DNA from: Streptomyces lincolnensis
Lineage (GTDB): Bacteria; Actinomycetota; Actinomycetes; Streptomycetales; Streptomycetaceae
Direction of reading: 5' to 3'
DNA: 64,000 bases
Assembly: GCF_021173675.1 (NCBI RefSeq)
Contig: NZ_JAIHON010000002.1
Coordinates: 62,001-126,000, forward strand
Positions 52,468 through 60,679 of this stretch are shown here, piece by piece (the first letter of the stretch is position 1; the number at the start of each line of letters is the position of its first letter). The notes below the pieces were generated by a model. It was given only the letters and a program-made list of their open reading frames with translations. It ran no database searches and was not told the DNA's origin. The position numbers were made by a program, and so were the translations under genes.

Positions 52468-52494
52468 CGACGCTCCGGTTCGCGTGGGGCGTCG
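52468..52494. terminator. Hairpin between marR and the downstream convergent gene
   Basis: CGACGCTCC pairs with GGGGCGTCG (9 bp, one G-T) around a 9-nt loop, 30 nt after the marR stop. Confidence 0.45.
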
Positions 52495-52522
52495 TCGGAC
52501 ATCGCAGGAACGAGCGAAGGTG

Positions 52523-53077
52523 TCAGTCGGAGTCCGGCTTCACCAAGGTGTACATGACGGAACGCTCGTGCTTGTGGCGCCTGATACGTCCCTTGGCGAC
52601 CAGGGATTCGAGGGTGTTCCGCACCACCTGAGGTGTGGGGTTGCGATCCGGATGTTTCTCGAGCAGTTCGTCCCGCAGCTCACTGGCCAGACGCGGCTCG
52701 TCGTACTGGCTGAGCAGGTCCGCCAGCAGGTCCCCGAGCAGAGGCTGACGCGACTTTCCCTTGGCGCGGGCCTTCGCGGTCTTGCCGGACGCAGCGCTCC
52801 TGACCGCTGCCGTGCGGCGCGCAGCGGCTTTGGCCGGGGCCTGCTCCGCCTCCGCGACGACGGGCTCGTCCTGCGACTGCTCGGGCAGACGGGAGGCGTC
52901 CGCGAAGTTCTCGTACCGCTCGGCGAGGCTGAGGATGTCTGCCAGGAGAGCCTCCTCCTGCTTCAACACCGTGATCCTCTCCGCCAGCTCCTGCTGTCGC
53001 CGACGGTTCTCCTCCAGGTCTGCCGCGGCTTGTGCGGCGTACCGCGCTCGGAGCGTGGCGGCTGATTGGCTGGTCAC
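52523..53077 (-). CDS. Coiled-coil / Lys-Ala-rich linker / winged-helix-like protein
   Basis: 184 aa from GTG 53077 with GAGGAAG 9 nt upstream. N-terminal coiled coil (about 8-58: AADLEENRRRQQELAERITV). A histone-H1-like basic Ala/Lys/Arg linker follows (about 75-112). The C-terminal winged-helix-like domain (about 115-180) reads LLADLLSQYDEPRLASELRDEL, PTPQVVRNTLESLVAKGRIRR and SVMYTLV. This suggests a DNA-binding protein that dimerises through the coil. Target unknown; family not recognised by name. The gap 53078-53351 is AT-richer and contains no gene I can support. Confidence 0.75.
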   Translation of the reverse strand: MTSQSAATLRARYAAQAAADLEENRRRQQELAERITVLKQEEALLADILSLAERYENFADASRLPEQSQDEPVVAEAEQAPAKAAARRTAAVRSAASGKTAKARAKGKSRQPLLGDLLADLLSQYDEPRLASELRDELLEKHPDRNPTPQVVRNTLESLVAKGRIRRHKHERSVMYTLVKPDSD

Positions 53078-53351
53078 AATCGTTCACTTCCTCGATATGA
53101 ATGCCGTTGCGCAGGGGACCCACGCCGAGGTGCCGTGCGGGCACGTGTCAACGCGGGTGGTCGGTGCTTGCGCGAGTTTCTCTCCGGGTGTGCTGCCCGG
53201 CAAGTGTGTGGTTGAACGCGGGTCATGGCAACCCGGCATCCCGTCAGGCCATACCTTTACACACACGTATGCCGGGGCAGGGTCCGCGCCGAATACGTGT
53301 GACGGGTTCCCCTCGTCAGGCCGCTTGGAATCGATCACCTGGGCTGGCGCG

Positions 53352-54203
53352 GTGACTGATGAGCAGGAGCGGGTGCAGCCGTCGGGAGTGTGGGCCACGG
53401 CGGTGGGGGTGGCCAGGGTGCGGGCGCTGGAGACCCAGCGGGAGAACGCGCTGTTCCGGGACCCACTGGCACGGGCCTTCGCCGCCGCCGGTGGCCTGTG
53501 GCCCTCCTCGGCGCCGCTGCCCGACGACGAGGGCGCGCGACGCCGCCGGCTGGCCGTGTCGTTCTCCATCGTCATCCGGACGAGGTTCCTCGACGACCTG
53601 TTGGAGCAGGCCGCTGCGTCCGGGGTCCGTCAGGTCGTGCTGCTCGGCGCCGGCATGGACAGCCGGGCCTTCCGGATGGACTGGCCCGAGGGCACCCGGC
53701 TGTTCGAGGTCGACACCGCCGCGCCACTGGAGTTCAAGGCTTCGGTGCTGCGCCAGGAGCGGGCCGTCGCACGCTGCGAGCGGATCACCGTAGCGGTGGA
53801 TCTGCATGAGGACTGGCCAGGCGCGCTGGCCGCCGTCGGGCACGACCCGATCGTGCCGACCGCGTGGATCGCGGAAGGACTACTGATCTATCTGTCCGAG
53901 GAAGCGGTGGATCTACTGCTGGCCCGGATCAGCGCACAGTCGGCGGCAGGCAGTCGGCTGGGGCTGACCTTGGGCTCGCGCGGCGTGATCGAGCGGTTCG
54001 GCGCGGACGCCGCGCGGGGTTCGGCGGCGTCCCTGTGGGTCTCGGAGATGCCCGACGACCCGGCGGGCTGGCTGGCCGGGCACGGCTGGGAGGCCGACAG
54101 CCACACCCTGCGCGAGCGCGCTGCCGCCTACGGCCGCCCGATCAGCACCCCGCCGCAGCGCCAGGAGCGGCCCGGCGGACTGGTCTCGGCGGTCCGCCGG
54201 TAG
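53352..54203 (+). CDS. SAM-dependent O-methyltransferase, LCMT/PPM-like (TIGR00027 type)
   Basis: 283 aa from GTG 53352; the open frame to 52761 is antisense to the previous gene and rejected. The SAM-binding motif I is VVLLGAGMDSRAFRMDWPEG, followed by LFEVDTAAPLEFK and the PTAWIAEGLLIYLSEEAVDLLL block of the leucine-carboxyl/putative O-methyltransferase family. The N-terminus with RENALFRDPLA also fits. Streptomyces and mycobacteria have many such paralogs of unknown substrate. Confidence 0.88.
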   Translation: MTDEQERVQPSGVWATAVGVARVRALETQRENALFRDPLARAFAAAGGLWPSSAPLPDDEGARRRRLAVSFSIVIRTRFLDDLLEQAAASGVRQVVLLGAGMDSRAFRMDWPEGTRLFEVDTAAPLEFKASVLRQERAVARCERITVAVDLHEDWPGALAAVGHDPIVPTAWIAEGLLIYLSEEAVDLLLARISAQSAAGSRLGLTLGSRGVIERFGADAARGSAASLWVSEMPDDPAGWLAGHGWEADSHTLRERAAAYGRPISTPPQRQERPGGLVSAVRR

Positions 54204-54230
54204 CCGGTAGAGGCGCCGTCTCCGGGTTCC

Positions 54231-54518
54231 CTGGGTGATCGCCCCTCCGTCCGGCAGGGCCTGCCCGCCGCCGTCGAGGAGCGGCTCGCCGCACATGCTG
54301 TCCGGGCCGGGATGGCCGTCCACCATGTGGTCGCCGCGGCGTACGAACACACGCTGACGGCAGACTGGGGCGGCGGTCCGCACCCCCTGGTGAGCCTGAT
54401 CGAGGCCGGTTCACCGATACTTCAGCAGGCGCGGTATGCGACGGAGCTTCTGTCGCCCCGCGACAGGACATCCTTGAGGAAGGCTGAACACGGTGACGAC
54501 CGCCGCATATCAGGGTGA
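54231..54518 (+). other. Unassigned open frame before the prephenate dehydratase gene
   Basis: A frame open from at least 54231 reads RPSVRQGLPAAVEERLAAHA and then RAGMAVHHVVAAAYEHTL, reminiscent of a ribbon-helix-helix segment. It runs to a TGA at 54518, overlapping the next gene start by 26 nt in another frame. No ribosome site or start is convincing. It may be a relic of a small DNA-binding protein or a chance frame. The rest of 54204-54492 shows nothing. Confidence 0.2.
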
Positions 54519-55329
54519 GCCCGGATCCAACTCGGCGACCGCCGTGCGTGCTCTCTTCCCCGAGGGCCGTGAACTGCCGTGCACCGGCTTCGAACAGGCC
54601 CTGGACGCGGTGACGCTGGGCACCGCCGACGTCGCCGTGATCCCGGTGGACAACTCCGCGGCCGGACGCGTCGCGGACGTGCACCATCTGCTGCCGGAGA
54701 CGGGCCTGTTCATCGTCGCCGAGCACTTCCTCGCCATCCGCTTCGACCTGATGGGCGTGCCCGGCGCGACTCTGGACCAGGTGGAGTGCGTCCGCAGTCA
54801 TGTGCACGCCCTGGGGCAGTGCCGCAAGGTGCTGCGGGAGGGCGGCTGGCGCACCCTCGTCAGCGACGACACCGCCGGCGCCGCCCGTGAGGTGGCCGAG
54901 CTGGGCGACCCGCGGCACGCGGCCCTCGCCCCGCCCGCCGCGGCCGACCTGTACGGCCTTGAGGTGCTGCGCCCCGAGGTCGAGGACGACCCGGACAACA
55001 CCACCCGCTTCGTCGTCCTGTCCCGGGACGCCGCGCAGGCCCCGCACACCGGGGCGCCGACGATGACGAGTCTGTTCTTCTGCGTGCGCAACATCCCCAG
55101 CGCCCTGTACAAGGCGCTCGGCGGGTTCGCCGGCAGCGGTGTGAACCTCACCAAGATCGAGAGCTACCAGATGGGCGCGGGCCTCAGCCCCAGCCGCTTC
55201 TACGTCGAGATCGAGGGCCACCCCGACGACGAGCGCGTCGCCCTCGCCCTGGACGAACTGCGCTTCTTCTCCTCCGAGGTGCGCATCCTGGGCGTCTACC
55301 CCGCACACCCGCACCGCGCGAGGAGCTGA
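54493..55329 (+). CDS. pheA: Prephenate dehydratase
   Basis: 278 aa from GTG 54493 with GAGGAAGG 10 nt upstream. The catalytic PDT domain (about 1-180) has AYQGEPGSNSATAVRALFP, VIPVDNSAAGRVADVHHLL and the conserved TRF triad in DNTTRFVVLS. The ACT regulatory domain (about 190-275) has SLFFCVRNIPSALYKALGGF and the ESYQMGAGLSPSRFYVEIEG phenylalanine-binding block. It converts prephenate to phenylpyruvate, with Phe feedback expected. It stands alone rather than with other aromatic genes. Confidence 0.93.
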   Translation: MTTAAYQGEPGSNSATAVRALFPEGRELPCTGFEQALDAVTLGTADVAVIPVDNSAAGRVADVHHLLPETGLFIVAEHFLAIRFDLMGVPGATLDQVECVRSHVHALGQCRKVLREGGWRTLVSDDTAGAAREVAELGDPRHAALAPPAAADLYGLEVLRPEVEDDPDNTTRFVVLSRDAAQAPHTGAPTMTSLFFCVRNIPSALYKALGGFAGSGVNLTKIESYQMGAGLSPSRFYVEIEGHPDDERVALALDELRFFSSEVRILGVYPAHPHRARS

Positions 55330-55535
55330 CCAGCAGGAGCTGACCGGGGAGCACTCGCCCCGCAGGCGCAGGCCGTCGGTGCCGCGCAGGGAGCCCAGGA
55401 CGTCCACCACTTCCCCGTCACGGCCGCCGGGGGCCAGTACCGGGAGTCCGTCGGCCCTGCCCCTGACGTCTGCCGAGGACTTCGCACGACCGATCTGTCC
55501 GCACACGTCCTGTTCGGCGCCGCCTACGGCCGGGG

Positions 55536-55640
55536 CGCGGCTACGGCGAACTCGCCCGCCTGGGCGCCGAGTTCGACCGGGCCGGAGACCTCATCGCCGG
55601 GATCACCCCGGACGCCGACATCGCGATGCTGTACTCGGCA
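55536..55640 (+). pseudogene. GH42 beta-galactosidase-like fragment
   Basis: A frame segment translates to YGELARLGAEFDRAGDLI followed by AGITPDADIAMLYSAQ. This resembles the start of the GH42 beta-galactosidase trimerisation domain. No start, no flanking domain and no continuation are present; after AMLYSAQ the frame becomes Pro/Arg-rich. It looks like a small relic of a lost gene. The rest of 55330-55810 contains no supported gene; part may be derived from the same decayed locus. Confidence 0.45.
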
Positions 55641-55810
55641 CAGCCCGCTCCGGCTCCCGGCCGGCGCGGTGGCCACCCGCGTGGCCAGCGCGCACCCCGG
55701 GCTTCGGCCGGCCGGGCCTGCCGGACTCGATCACCGTCGCCACCGGCACCGCCCCCCGACCACTGTGCCGAGGAACAACACCACGCGCGATGTCGACCCC
55801 GGGGGTCGCG

Positions 55811-56875
55811 TCATGGCGTGGCAGCGCCGCCCCGGCCGCGGCTCTGGAGGAACTGTTGTTGGCCGCCCAGGAACCCGTCCGCGAAGAGCGAGCGGGGGGC
55901 GATGAGCGCGGTGAGCGTGGTCCTGAGGTCCGACTGCTCGATGGACCGCTTGACCAGTGAATGGGCCGCGTCCGGGTAACGCTCGACCGTCAGCGCGCCG
56001 CCCGCGTCCAGCACCTCGCGGTAGACGCGCTCCGTGTCGGCGGTGTCCACGTTGAGGTCGTGGCCCGCCAGGATCAGCAGCACCGGTATGCCACGCAGGG
56101 CGCGGAGGTCCTGGGTGGCGTCCGCGGTGTAGTTCTTGGCGATGAAGCTCCAGCGGTCGGCGGTCATGCCGTCCGCGTCGCCGTCCATCGCCCTCATGTA
56201 CTCCCCGAAGGTCGCGTGCTGGTGCAACAGCCGTCGGACGGAGTCGCTCTCGGCGATCTCGGCCGTCGTGCGGGCCGCCGACGCGCCGTCGGCGCGCAGC
56301 TCGGCGAGGAGGTGGTAGCGGCCCTGCCGGAGCCAGTTGATCGCGGGCGAGACGGCGATGACGAAGCTCACGCGCGTCTTGGCGGCGATCTTCGGCAGGA
56401 CCCAGCCGGCCTGGCTGGCGCCCCAGAGACCGATCCGGTCGGCGTCGATGTCCGGGCGGGCGCGCGCCCAGGCGATGGCGGCGGCCGCCTCGTCGGCACG
56501 GTCGTCCATGGACTGGTCGAGCCAGTTTCCGGCCGCGCCCGCGACGCCGGGCTTGTCCCAGGACAGGGAGGCGTACCCGGCCTTGGCGTTCGCCTCCCAC
56601 AGGGGCTTGTACCCGTCGTCGTGGGTGGCGCTCACAGGGCCGTCGCCATGGACGTAGACGATCAGGCCGTGGTGCTTACGGCCGTCCTTGGGAGTGGCCA
56701 GTACGCCGTTGAGGGAGTGGCCGCCATGGCGGATCGAGACCCGCTGCTCGTCCATGTCGTCGGAGTTCTGCCACAGCACCACACCGACGAGACCGGCGGC
56801 CACGATCAGGACCGTGACGAGGGACCACACGGCGACGCGGAGCCCGCGCCGTCGGGGATGGACCTTGGGACACAT
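55811..56875 (-). CDS. Membrane-anchored or secreted alpha/beta hydrolase
   Basis: 354 aa from ATG 56875; the frame continues to 57166 but enters the divergent gene. One N-terminal helix (about 14-35, VAVWSLVTVLIVAAGLVGVVL) anchors or exports it. The hydrolase domain has LIVYVHGDGPVS (oxyanion region), ASLSWDKPGVAG, IGLWGASQAGWVLP with the nucleophile Ser and a GHDLNVDT acid loop, ending with His in DAAHSLV. It resembles S9/X-Pro dipeptidase-like or BAAT-type hydrolases. Divergent from the GNAT-PaaX operon and probably regulated with it. Confidence 0.85.
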   Translation of the reverse strand: MCPKVHPRRRGLRVAVWSLVTVLIVAAGLVGVVLWQNSDDMDEQRVSIRHGGHSLNGVLATPKDGRKHHGLIVYVHGDGPVSATHDDGYKPLWEANAKAGYASLSWDKPGVAGAAGNWLDQSMDDRADEAAAAIAWARARPDIDADRIGLWGASQAGWVLPKIAAKTRVSFVIAVSPAINWLRQGRYHLLAELRADGASAARTTAEIAESDSVRRLLHQHATFGEYMRAMDGDADGMTADRWSFIAKNYTADATQDLRALRGIPVLLILAGHDLNVDTADTERVYREVLDAGGALTVERYPDAAHSLVKRSIEQSDLRTTLTALIAPRSLFADGFLGGQQQFLQSRGRGGAATP

Positions 56876-56911
56876 GAGATCTGACCGCCTCTGATCGCGT
56901 TGACGATCCAT

Positions 56912-56957
56912 CAAAACTATCACTGCGCAAACGATCGTCGATGAGATGATAGTTTTG
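56912..56957. promoter_or_regulatory. Symmetrical divergent promoter with 11-bp inverted repeat (PaaX candidate)
   Basis: CAAAACTATCA (56912-56922) and TGATAGTTTTG (56947-56957) are exact complements 24 nt apart. Each arm contains GATAGT as a -10 candidate reading outward, one for the hydrolase (minus) and one for the GNAT-PaaX operon (plus). The strong AT content is unusual here. TGAT...ATCA arms resemble PaaX-family operators. Confidence 0.7.
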
Positions 56958-56990
56958 AACGGAGGATGCAACACGAAGAGGGGGACCGGC

Positions 56991-57635
56991 ATGGGACTGG
57001 AAGCGACGGGCACCGGCACAGGACCGGTGACGCTACGGCGGGGCGTTCCGGCCGGAGCCGAGCGGCGGGCGGCCGAGTTGTACTGGGACGCCTTCGGGCG
57101 CAAACTCGGCCCCGCCCTGAACCCGCCGGACAAGGCGGTGCCGTTCCTCGCCGCCCACCTGAACACCGATCGCGCGGTGTGCGCGCTCCTCGACGGGCGG
57201 CTCGTCGGACTCGCCGGCTACCAGCTCGACGGCCGGGCCCTCACCGGGGGATCGGCCTCCGCCGTGCTGCGCGCGTACGGACACCTGCGGGGACTGCACC
57301 GGCTCCTGATCCTCGCCCTGTTCGAACGCCGACCGGCACCGGGGCAGCTCGTCATGGACGGCATCGCCGTGGACCCGCGCCTGCGCGGCCGAGGCGTGGG
57401 GAGCCTGCTCATCGAGGAAGTGGCCGCCGTCGCGGCGGAGCGGGACTGCCGGGAGATCAGACTCGACGTGATCGACGTCAACCCGCGCGCCAGAGCCCTC
57501 TACGAGCGACGCGGCTTCAAGGCTGTACGGACCGAGCACACGCCCTGGCTGCGCGGGCTGCTGGGATTCGGAGCGGTGACCACCATGCACCGCCCCGTCG
57601 AGGCCAACGGGCCGGGAGGAACGCGCACATCATGA
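56991..57635 (+). CDS. GNAT-family N-acetyltransferase
   Basis: 214 aa from ATG 56991 with GAAGAGGGGG 6 nt upstream. The acetyl-CoA loop is IAVDPRLRGRGVGSLLIEEV, followed by LDVIDVNPRARALYERRGFKA, both canonical. An N-terminal segment RRAAELYWDAFGRKLGPALN is shared with one GNAT subgroup. Its stop overlaps the regulator start as ATGA, so the two are co-translated. Substrate unknown. Confidence 0.88.
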   Translation: MGLEATGTGTGPVTLRRGVPAGAERRAAELYWDAFGRKLGPALNPPDKAVPFLAAHLNTDRAVCALLDGRLVGLAGYQLDGRALTGGSASAVLRAYGHLRGLHRLLILALFERRPAPGQLVMDGIAVDPRLRGRGVGSLLIEEVAAVAAERDCREIRLDVIDVNPRARALYERRGFKAVRTEHTPWLRGLLGFGAVTTMHRPVEANGPGGTRTS

Positions 57636-58507
57636 CCGACCACATCGAGATCCCCACCCGTATGCTCGTCCACGCACTGGTCCGCGAGGACGGCACCGTC
57701 GGCGCGGACGAGCTGTACACGGTCGCCAACTCCCTGGGCATGAGCGACCAGCAGGTGCGACTGTGCCTCAAACGGCTCGTGGCCGAGGGCCGGTTCACCC
57801 ATGAGGGCCGCGGCCGCAAGGCCGAGCTGCGCGCGAGCGCGGACACCGTGCGGGCCCTCGCCCCCAACGCGGACTTCCTCCGGCACGCCTTCCAGCAGGA
57901 TGCCGGGCTCGCACCCTGGGACGGCGTCTGGCACCTGGCCGCCTTCGCGGTGCCCGAATCGGCGCGCACGGCCCGGGACTCCTTGCGGGAGACCCTCGTC
58001 CACCTCGGCGGTGCCCCGCTCCAGGGCGGACTGTACGTCTGCGCCAACGCCTGGGAACCGTACGTCGAAGAAGCGGCCCACCGCCTCGGCGCCCAGGACG
58101 CGCTCACTCTCCTCACCACGACGGATCTGCGCAGGGGCGGCGTCCAGAAGCCCGCCGAACTCGCTCGCGGCCTGTGGCCCCTGCCGGAGATCGCCGACCG
58201 GTACCACCGCCTCGGCCGCCTCACCCGGCCGCGCCTCGAGCGGCTCACCGGCCCCGACGTACTCTCCCCGTCCGCGCTCCTCACCGTCGCGGTCGAGCTG
58301 GCCGCCGAGCTCACCCGCGCCATGGAGCCCGACCCCTTGCTGCCGCCCGAGCTCCTGCCCCAGCCCTGGCCCGGCACTCAGGCCCGGGAGCTCATCGCCC
58401 AGTGCTGGGCGGCCCTGCGCGAACGAGAGAGCGGCGAAACCCGCCCGGTCCTGTTCCGCCGTTACGCCGACATCACCCGAGAAGTGGCGGACCGGGCCGT
58501 GCGCTGA
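57632..58507 (+). CDS. PaaX-family transcriptional regulator
   Basis: 291 aa from ATG 57632. N-terminal winged helix (about 5-75): GTVGADELYTVANSLGMSDQ, QVRLCLKRLVAEGRFTHEGRG. The central PaaX domain has WDGVWHLAAFAVPESARTAR and ETLVHLGGAPLQGGLYVCANA, and the C-terminal part has the conserved FRRYADITREVAD end. PaaX repressors respond to phenylacetyl-CoA or other CoA esters. Translationally coupled to the acetyltransferase; likely represses this operon and the divergent hydrolase via the inverted repeat at 56912-56957. Confidence 0.85.
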   Translation: MTDHIEIPTRMLVHALVREDGTVGADELYTVANSLGMSDQQVRLCLKRLVAEGRFTHEGRGRKAELRASADTVRALAPNADFLRHAFQQDAGLAPWDGVWHLAAFAVPESARTARDSLRETLVHLGGAPLQGGLYVCANAWEPYVEEAAHRLGAQDALTLLTTTDLRRGGVQKPAELARGLWPLPEIADRYHRLGRLTRPRLERLTGPDVLSPSALLTVAVELAAELTRAMEPDPLLPPELLPQPWPGTQARELIAQCWAALRERESGETRPVLFRRYADITREVADRAVR

Positions 58508-58516
58508 ACGCGCTCG

Positions 58517-58528
58517 CGAAGCGCTTCG
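58517..58528. promoter_or_regulatory. LacI-type palindrome before the GH74 relic
   Basis: CGAAGCGCTTCG is a perfect 12-bp palindrome with the central GCGC common in LacI-family operators for polysaccharide genes. It lies 10 nt after the PaaX stop and before the decayed GH74 fragment, so it may be an orphan operator of the lost gene. Confidence 0.45.
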
Positions 58529-58737
58529 ACGTCTCAAACATGGGACCAATCTTGGGAGTGGCCCTTGTGTACGCCTGGGCGCTCACTTAACCTCGCAGCA
58601 ATATCGATGCGCTTCGACAGTGAGTCCTGTCGCAGTGAATGGATGTCTGATGCGAAAGCTCAGCCAGTTCCGGTCCACGACACGGCAGCCGACGGCCTAC
58701 CGCCGGGTGTCCAGGTGCGCCATGAAGGGTTGACGCA

Positions 58738-58887
58738 ATGACGCCGAACGCCGCCTCCCCGGGCCGAGCCGGACTCGACCCGTACGACTCCCGGCACATC
58801 GTCTTCGGCACAGTCATCACCGGTGACCCGCGCGTGTGCGGCAGGGTCCACCTCGCCACCAACGGACGCGACGGAGAGCCCGTCTGA
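58738..58887 (+). pseudogene. C-terminal fragment of a GH74 xyloglucanase
   Basis: 49 codons read through AGLDPYDSRHIVFGT and VITGDPRVCGRVHLATNGR to the stop. This is the C-terminal end of GH74 endo-xyloglucanases (typically ITGDPRxYGRVYxGTNGRG). The roughly 700-residue propeller domain is missing and an in-frame stop precedes it. The bases 58529-58737 hold no other gene I can support. Confidence 0.6.
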
Positions 58888-58916
58888 CGCCTGCCCCTCA
58901 GGGGACGACCCGAGGG

Positions 58917-58960
58917 TTGACAAGCCCGGCCCATCGAATAGTCATGTACCTGACATGACT
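58917..58960 (+). promoter_or_regulatory. GH27 promoter with overlapping palindromic operator
   Basis: A perfect -35 TTGACA (58917-58922) has a -10-like AGTCAT at 17 bp. Directly over the start region lies AGTCATGT-ACCTG-ACATGACT (58940-58960), a perfect 8-bp-arm dyad. The gene start GTG 58975 has GAAAGGAG upstream. A dedicated repressor or activator is implied. Confidence 0.65.
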
Positions 58961-58974
58961 CGAAAGGAGCCCAC

Positions 58975-60621
58975 GTGCCCAGACGATCAGGCAGACGACT
59001 GCTCCGCCTCCTCGCGGCCGTCGTGCTGACGGCCACCGCGTCCTTCACCGCCGCGGTCCACTCCACCGCCTCGGCCGCGCCCGGCAGCCCGGCGCTCACT
59101 CCACCGCTGGGCTGGAACAGCTGGAACAGCTTCGGATGCGGGATCACCGAGGCGCAGGTCCGTCAGGCCGCCGACGCGATGGTGTCGTCGGGCATGCGGG
59201 AGGCCGGCTACCGGTACGTGGTGGTCGACGACTGCTGGTTCGACCCGCAACGCGATCCGGCGGGCAACCTGCGGTCCAACCCGACCAAGTTCCCGAGCGG
59301 GATGAAGGCCCTCGGGGACTACATCCACGGCAAGGGCCTGAAGTTCGGCATCTACCAGGTACCGGGCGAACGCACCTGCGCGCAGACCACCGGCGCCTAT
59401 CCCGGGTCGACGGGCAGCAGGGGGCACGAGGCCCAGGACGCCGCCACGTTCGCCTCGTGGGGCGTCGACTACCTCAAGTACGACTGGTGCTCCTCCAGCG
59501 GTACCCGCGACGAGCAGATCGCGCGCTTCACGCTGATGCGCGACGCCCTGCGCGCCACCGGGCGGCCGATCGTCTACAGCATCAACCCCAACAGCTTCCA
59601 CGAGATCACCGGCGCCACGTACAACTGGGGCGAGGTCGCCGACCTGTGGCGGACGACCGAGGACCTGCTCGACATCTGGCAGAACGGCAACACCAACAGC
59701 TATCCGATGGGCGTCGGCAACGTCCTGGACATCACCGCGCCCCTGGCGGCGCAGTCGGGTCCGGGACACTGGAACGACCCCGACATGCTGGTCGTCGGCC
59801 GCCCCGGCCTCTCGCTGACCGAGTCCCGCTCGCACTTCGCCCTGTGGGCACTGCTGAGCGCACCGCTCATGGCCGGCAACGACATCCGCACCATGTCCGC
59901 CGACGTGAGCGCGATCCTGCGCAACCCCCGTCTGCTGGCGGTGAACCAGGACTCGCTGGGCGCGGGCGGGCGCCGGGTGCGCGACGACGGCAACACCGAG
60001 GTGTTCGCCAAGCCCCTGTCCGACGGCTCGGTCGCGGTGGGCCTGTTCAACCGGGGCGGCGGTACAGCGACGATCACCACCACGGTCGCGCAAGTCGGCC
60101 TGTCCGGCGGGCCGTTCACCCTCACGGACCTGTGGACCGGATCCACGTCGAGCACGTCCGGGCAGATCTCGGCGAGCGTCCCCGCGCACGGCGTGGCCGC
60201 GTTCCGGGTGAGCGGTGGCAGCCCGCTGGCCGCCACCACCTCGCGGCTGCGCGGCACCGCCTCCGGCCGCTGCCTGGACGTGGACAACGCCTCCACCGCG
60301 GCCGGGGCCGCCGCCCTGCTCTGGGACTGCCACACGGCCGCCAACCAGCTGTGGACCACGTGGGCCGGCGGCGAGATCCGCGTCTACGGCGACAAGTGCC
60401 TCGACGCCTACAACCAGGGCACCACCAACGGCACCCGGGTCATCACCTGGCCCTGCAACGGCCAGAACAACCAGAAGTGGACCGTCGGCTCCGACGGATC
60501 GATCCGCAACGTCCACGCCGGGCTGTGCCTCGACGCCAACGGGGCCGGCACCGCCAACGGAACCCCGCTGGTCCTGTGGAGCTGCAACAGCCAGGCCGGC
60601 CAGAAGTGGACTCGCACATGA
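58975..60621 (+). CDS. Secreted GH27 alpha-galactosidase with CBM13 (ricin-B) domain
   Basis: 548 aa from GTG 58975 with AAAGGAG 6 nt upstream. Signal peptide about 1-35 (ending STASA). The GH27 barrel (about 40-330) has LTPPLGWNSWNSFGC, VVVDDCWFDPQRD, DYLKYDWCSSS with nucleophile Asp and GHWNDPDMLVVG with acid/base Asp. A C-terminal beta domain (about 335-410) and a ricin-type CBM13 (about 420-548, three QxW-like repeats NQLWT, NQKWTV, GQKWTR) follow. It removes alpha-1,6-galactose from galactomannan or melibiose-like sugars. Confidence 0.95.
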   Translation: MPRRSGRRLLRLLAAVVLTATASFTAAVHSTASAAPGSPALTPPLGWNSWNSFGCGITEAQVRQAADAMVSSGMREAGYRYVVVDDCWFDPQRDPAGNLRSNPTKFPSGMKALGDYIHGKGLKFGIYQVPGERTCAQTTGAYPGSTGSRGHEAQDAATFASWGVDYLKYDWCSSSGTRDEQIARFTLMRDALRATGRPIVYSINPNSFHEITGATYNWGEVADLWRTTEDLLDIWQNGNTNSYPMGVGNVLDITAPLAAQSGPGHWNDPDMLVVGRPGLSLTESRSHFALWALLSAPLMAGNDIRTMSADVSAILRNPRLLAVNQDSLGAGGRRVRDDGNTEVFAKPLSDGSVAVGLFNRGGGTATITTTVAQVGLSGGPFTLTDLWTGSTSSTSGQISASVPAHGVAAFRVSGGSPLAATTSRLRGTASGRCLDVDNASTAAGAAALLWDCHTAANQLWTTWAGGEIRVYGDKCLDAYNQGTTNGTRVITWPCNGQNNQKWTVGSDGSIRNVHAGLCLDANGAGTANGTPLVLWSCNSQAGQKWTRT

Positions 60622-60679
60622 GGCCCGTAGCGCACGGGCCGGCGGCTCAGCCACCGGCCGGCATTCCCCGGAGGCCACG

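Noticed and set aside
54142..55506. 454-codon minus-strand frame opposite the prephenate dehydratase gene
   Set aside because: Antisense to a gene with complete PDT and ACT motifs; the product has no recognisable domain.
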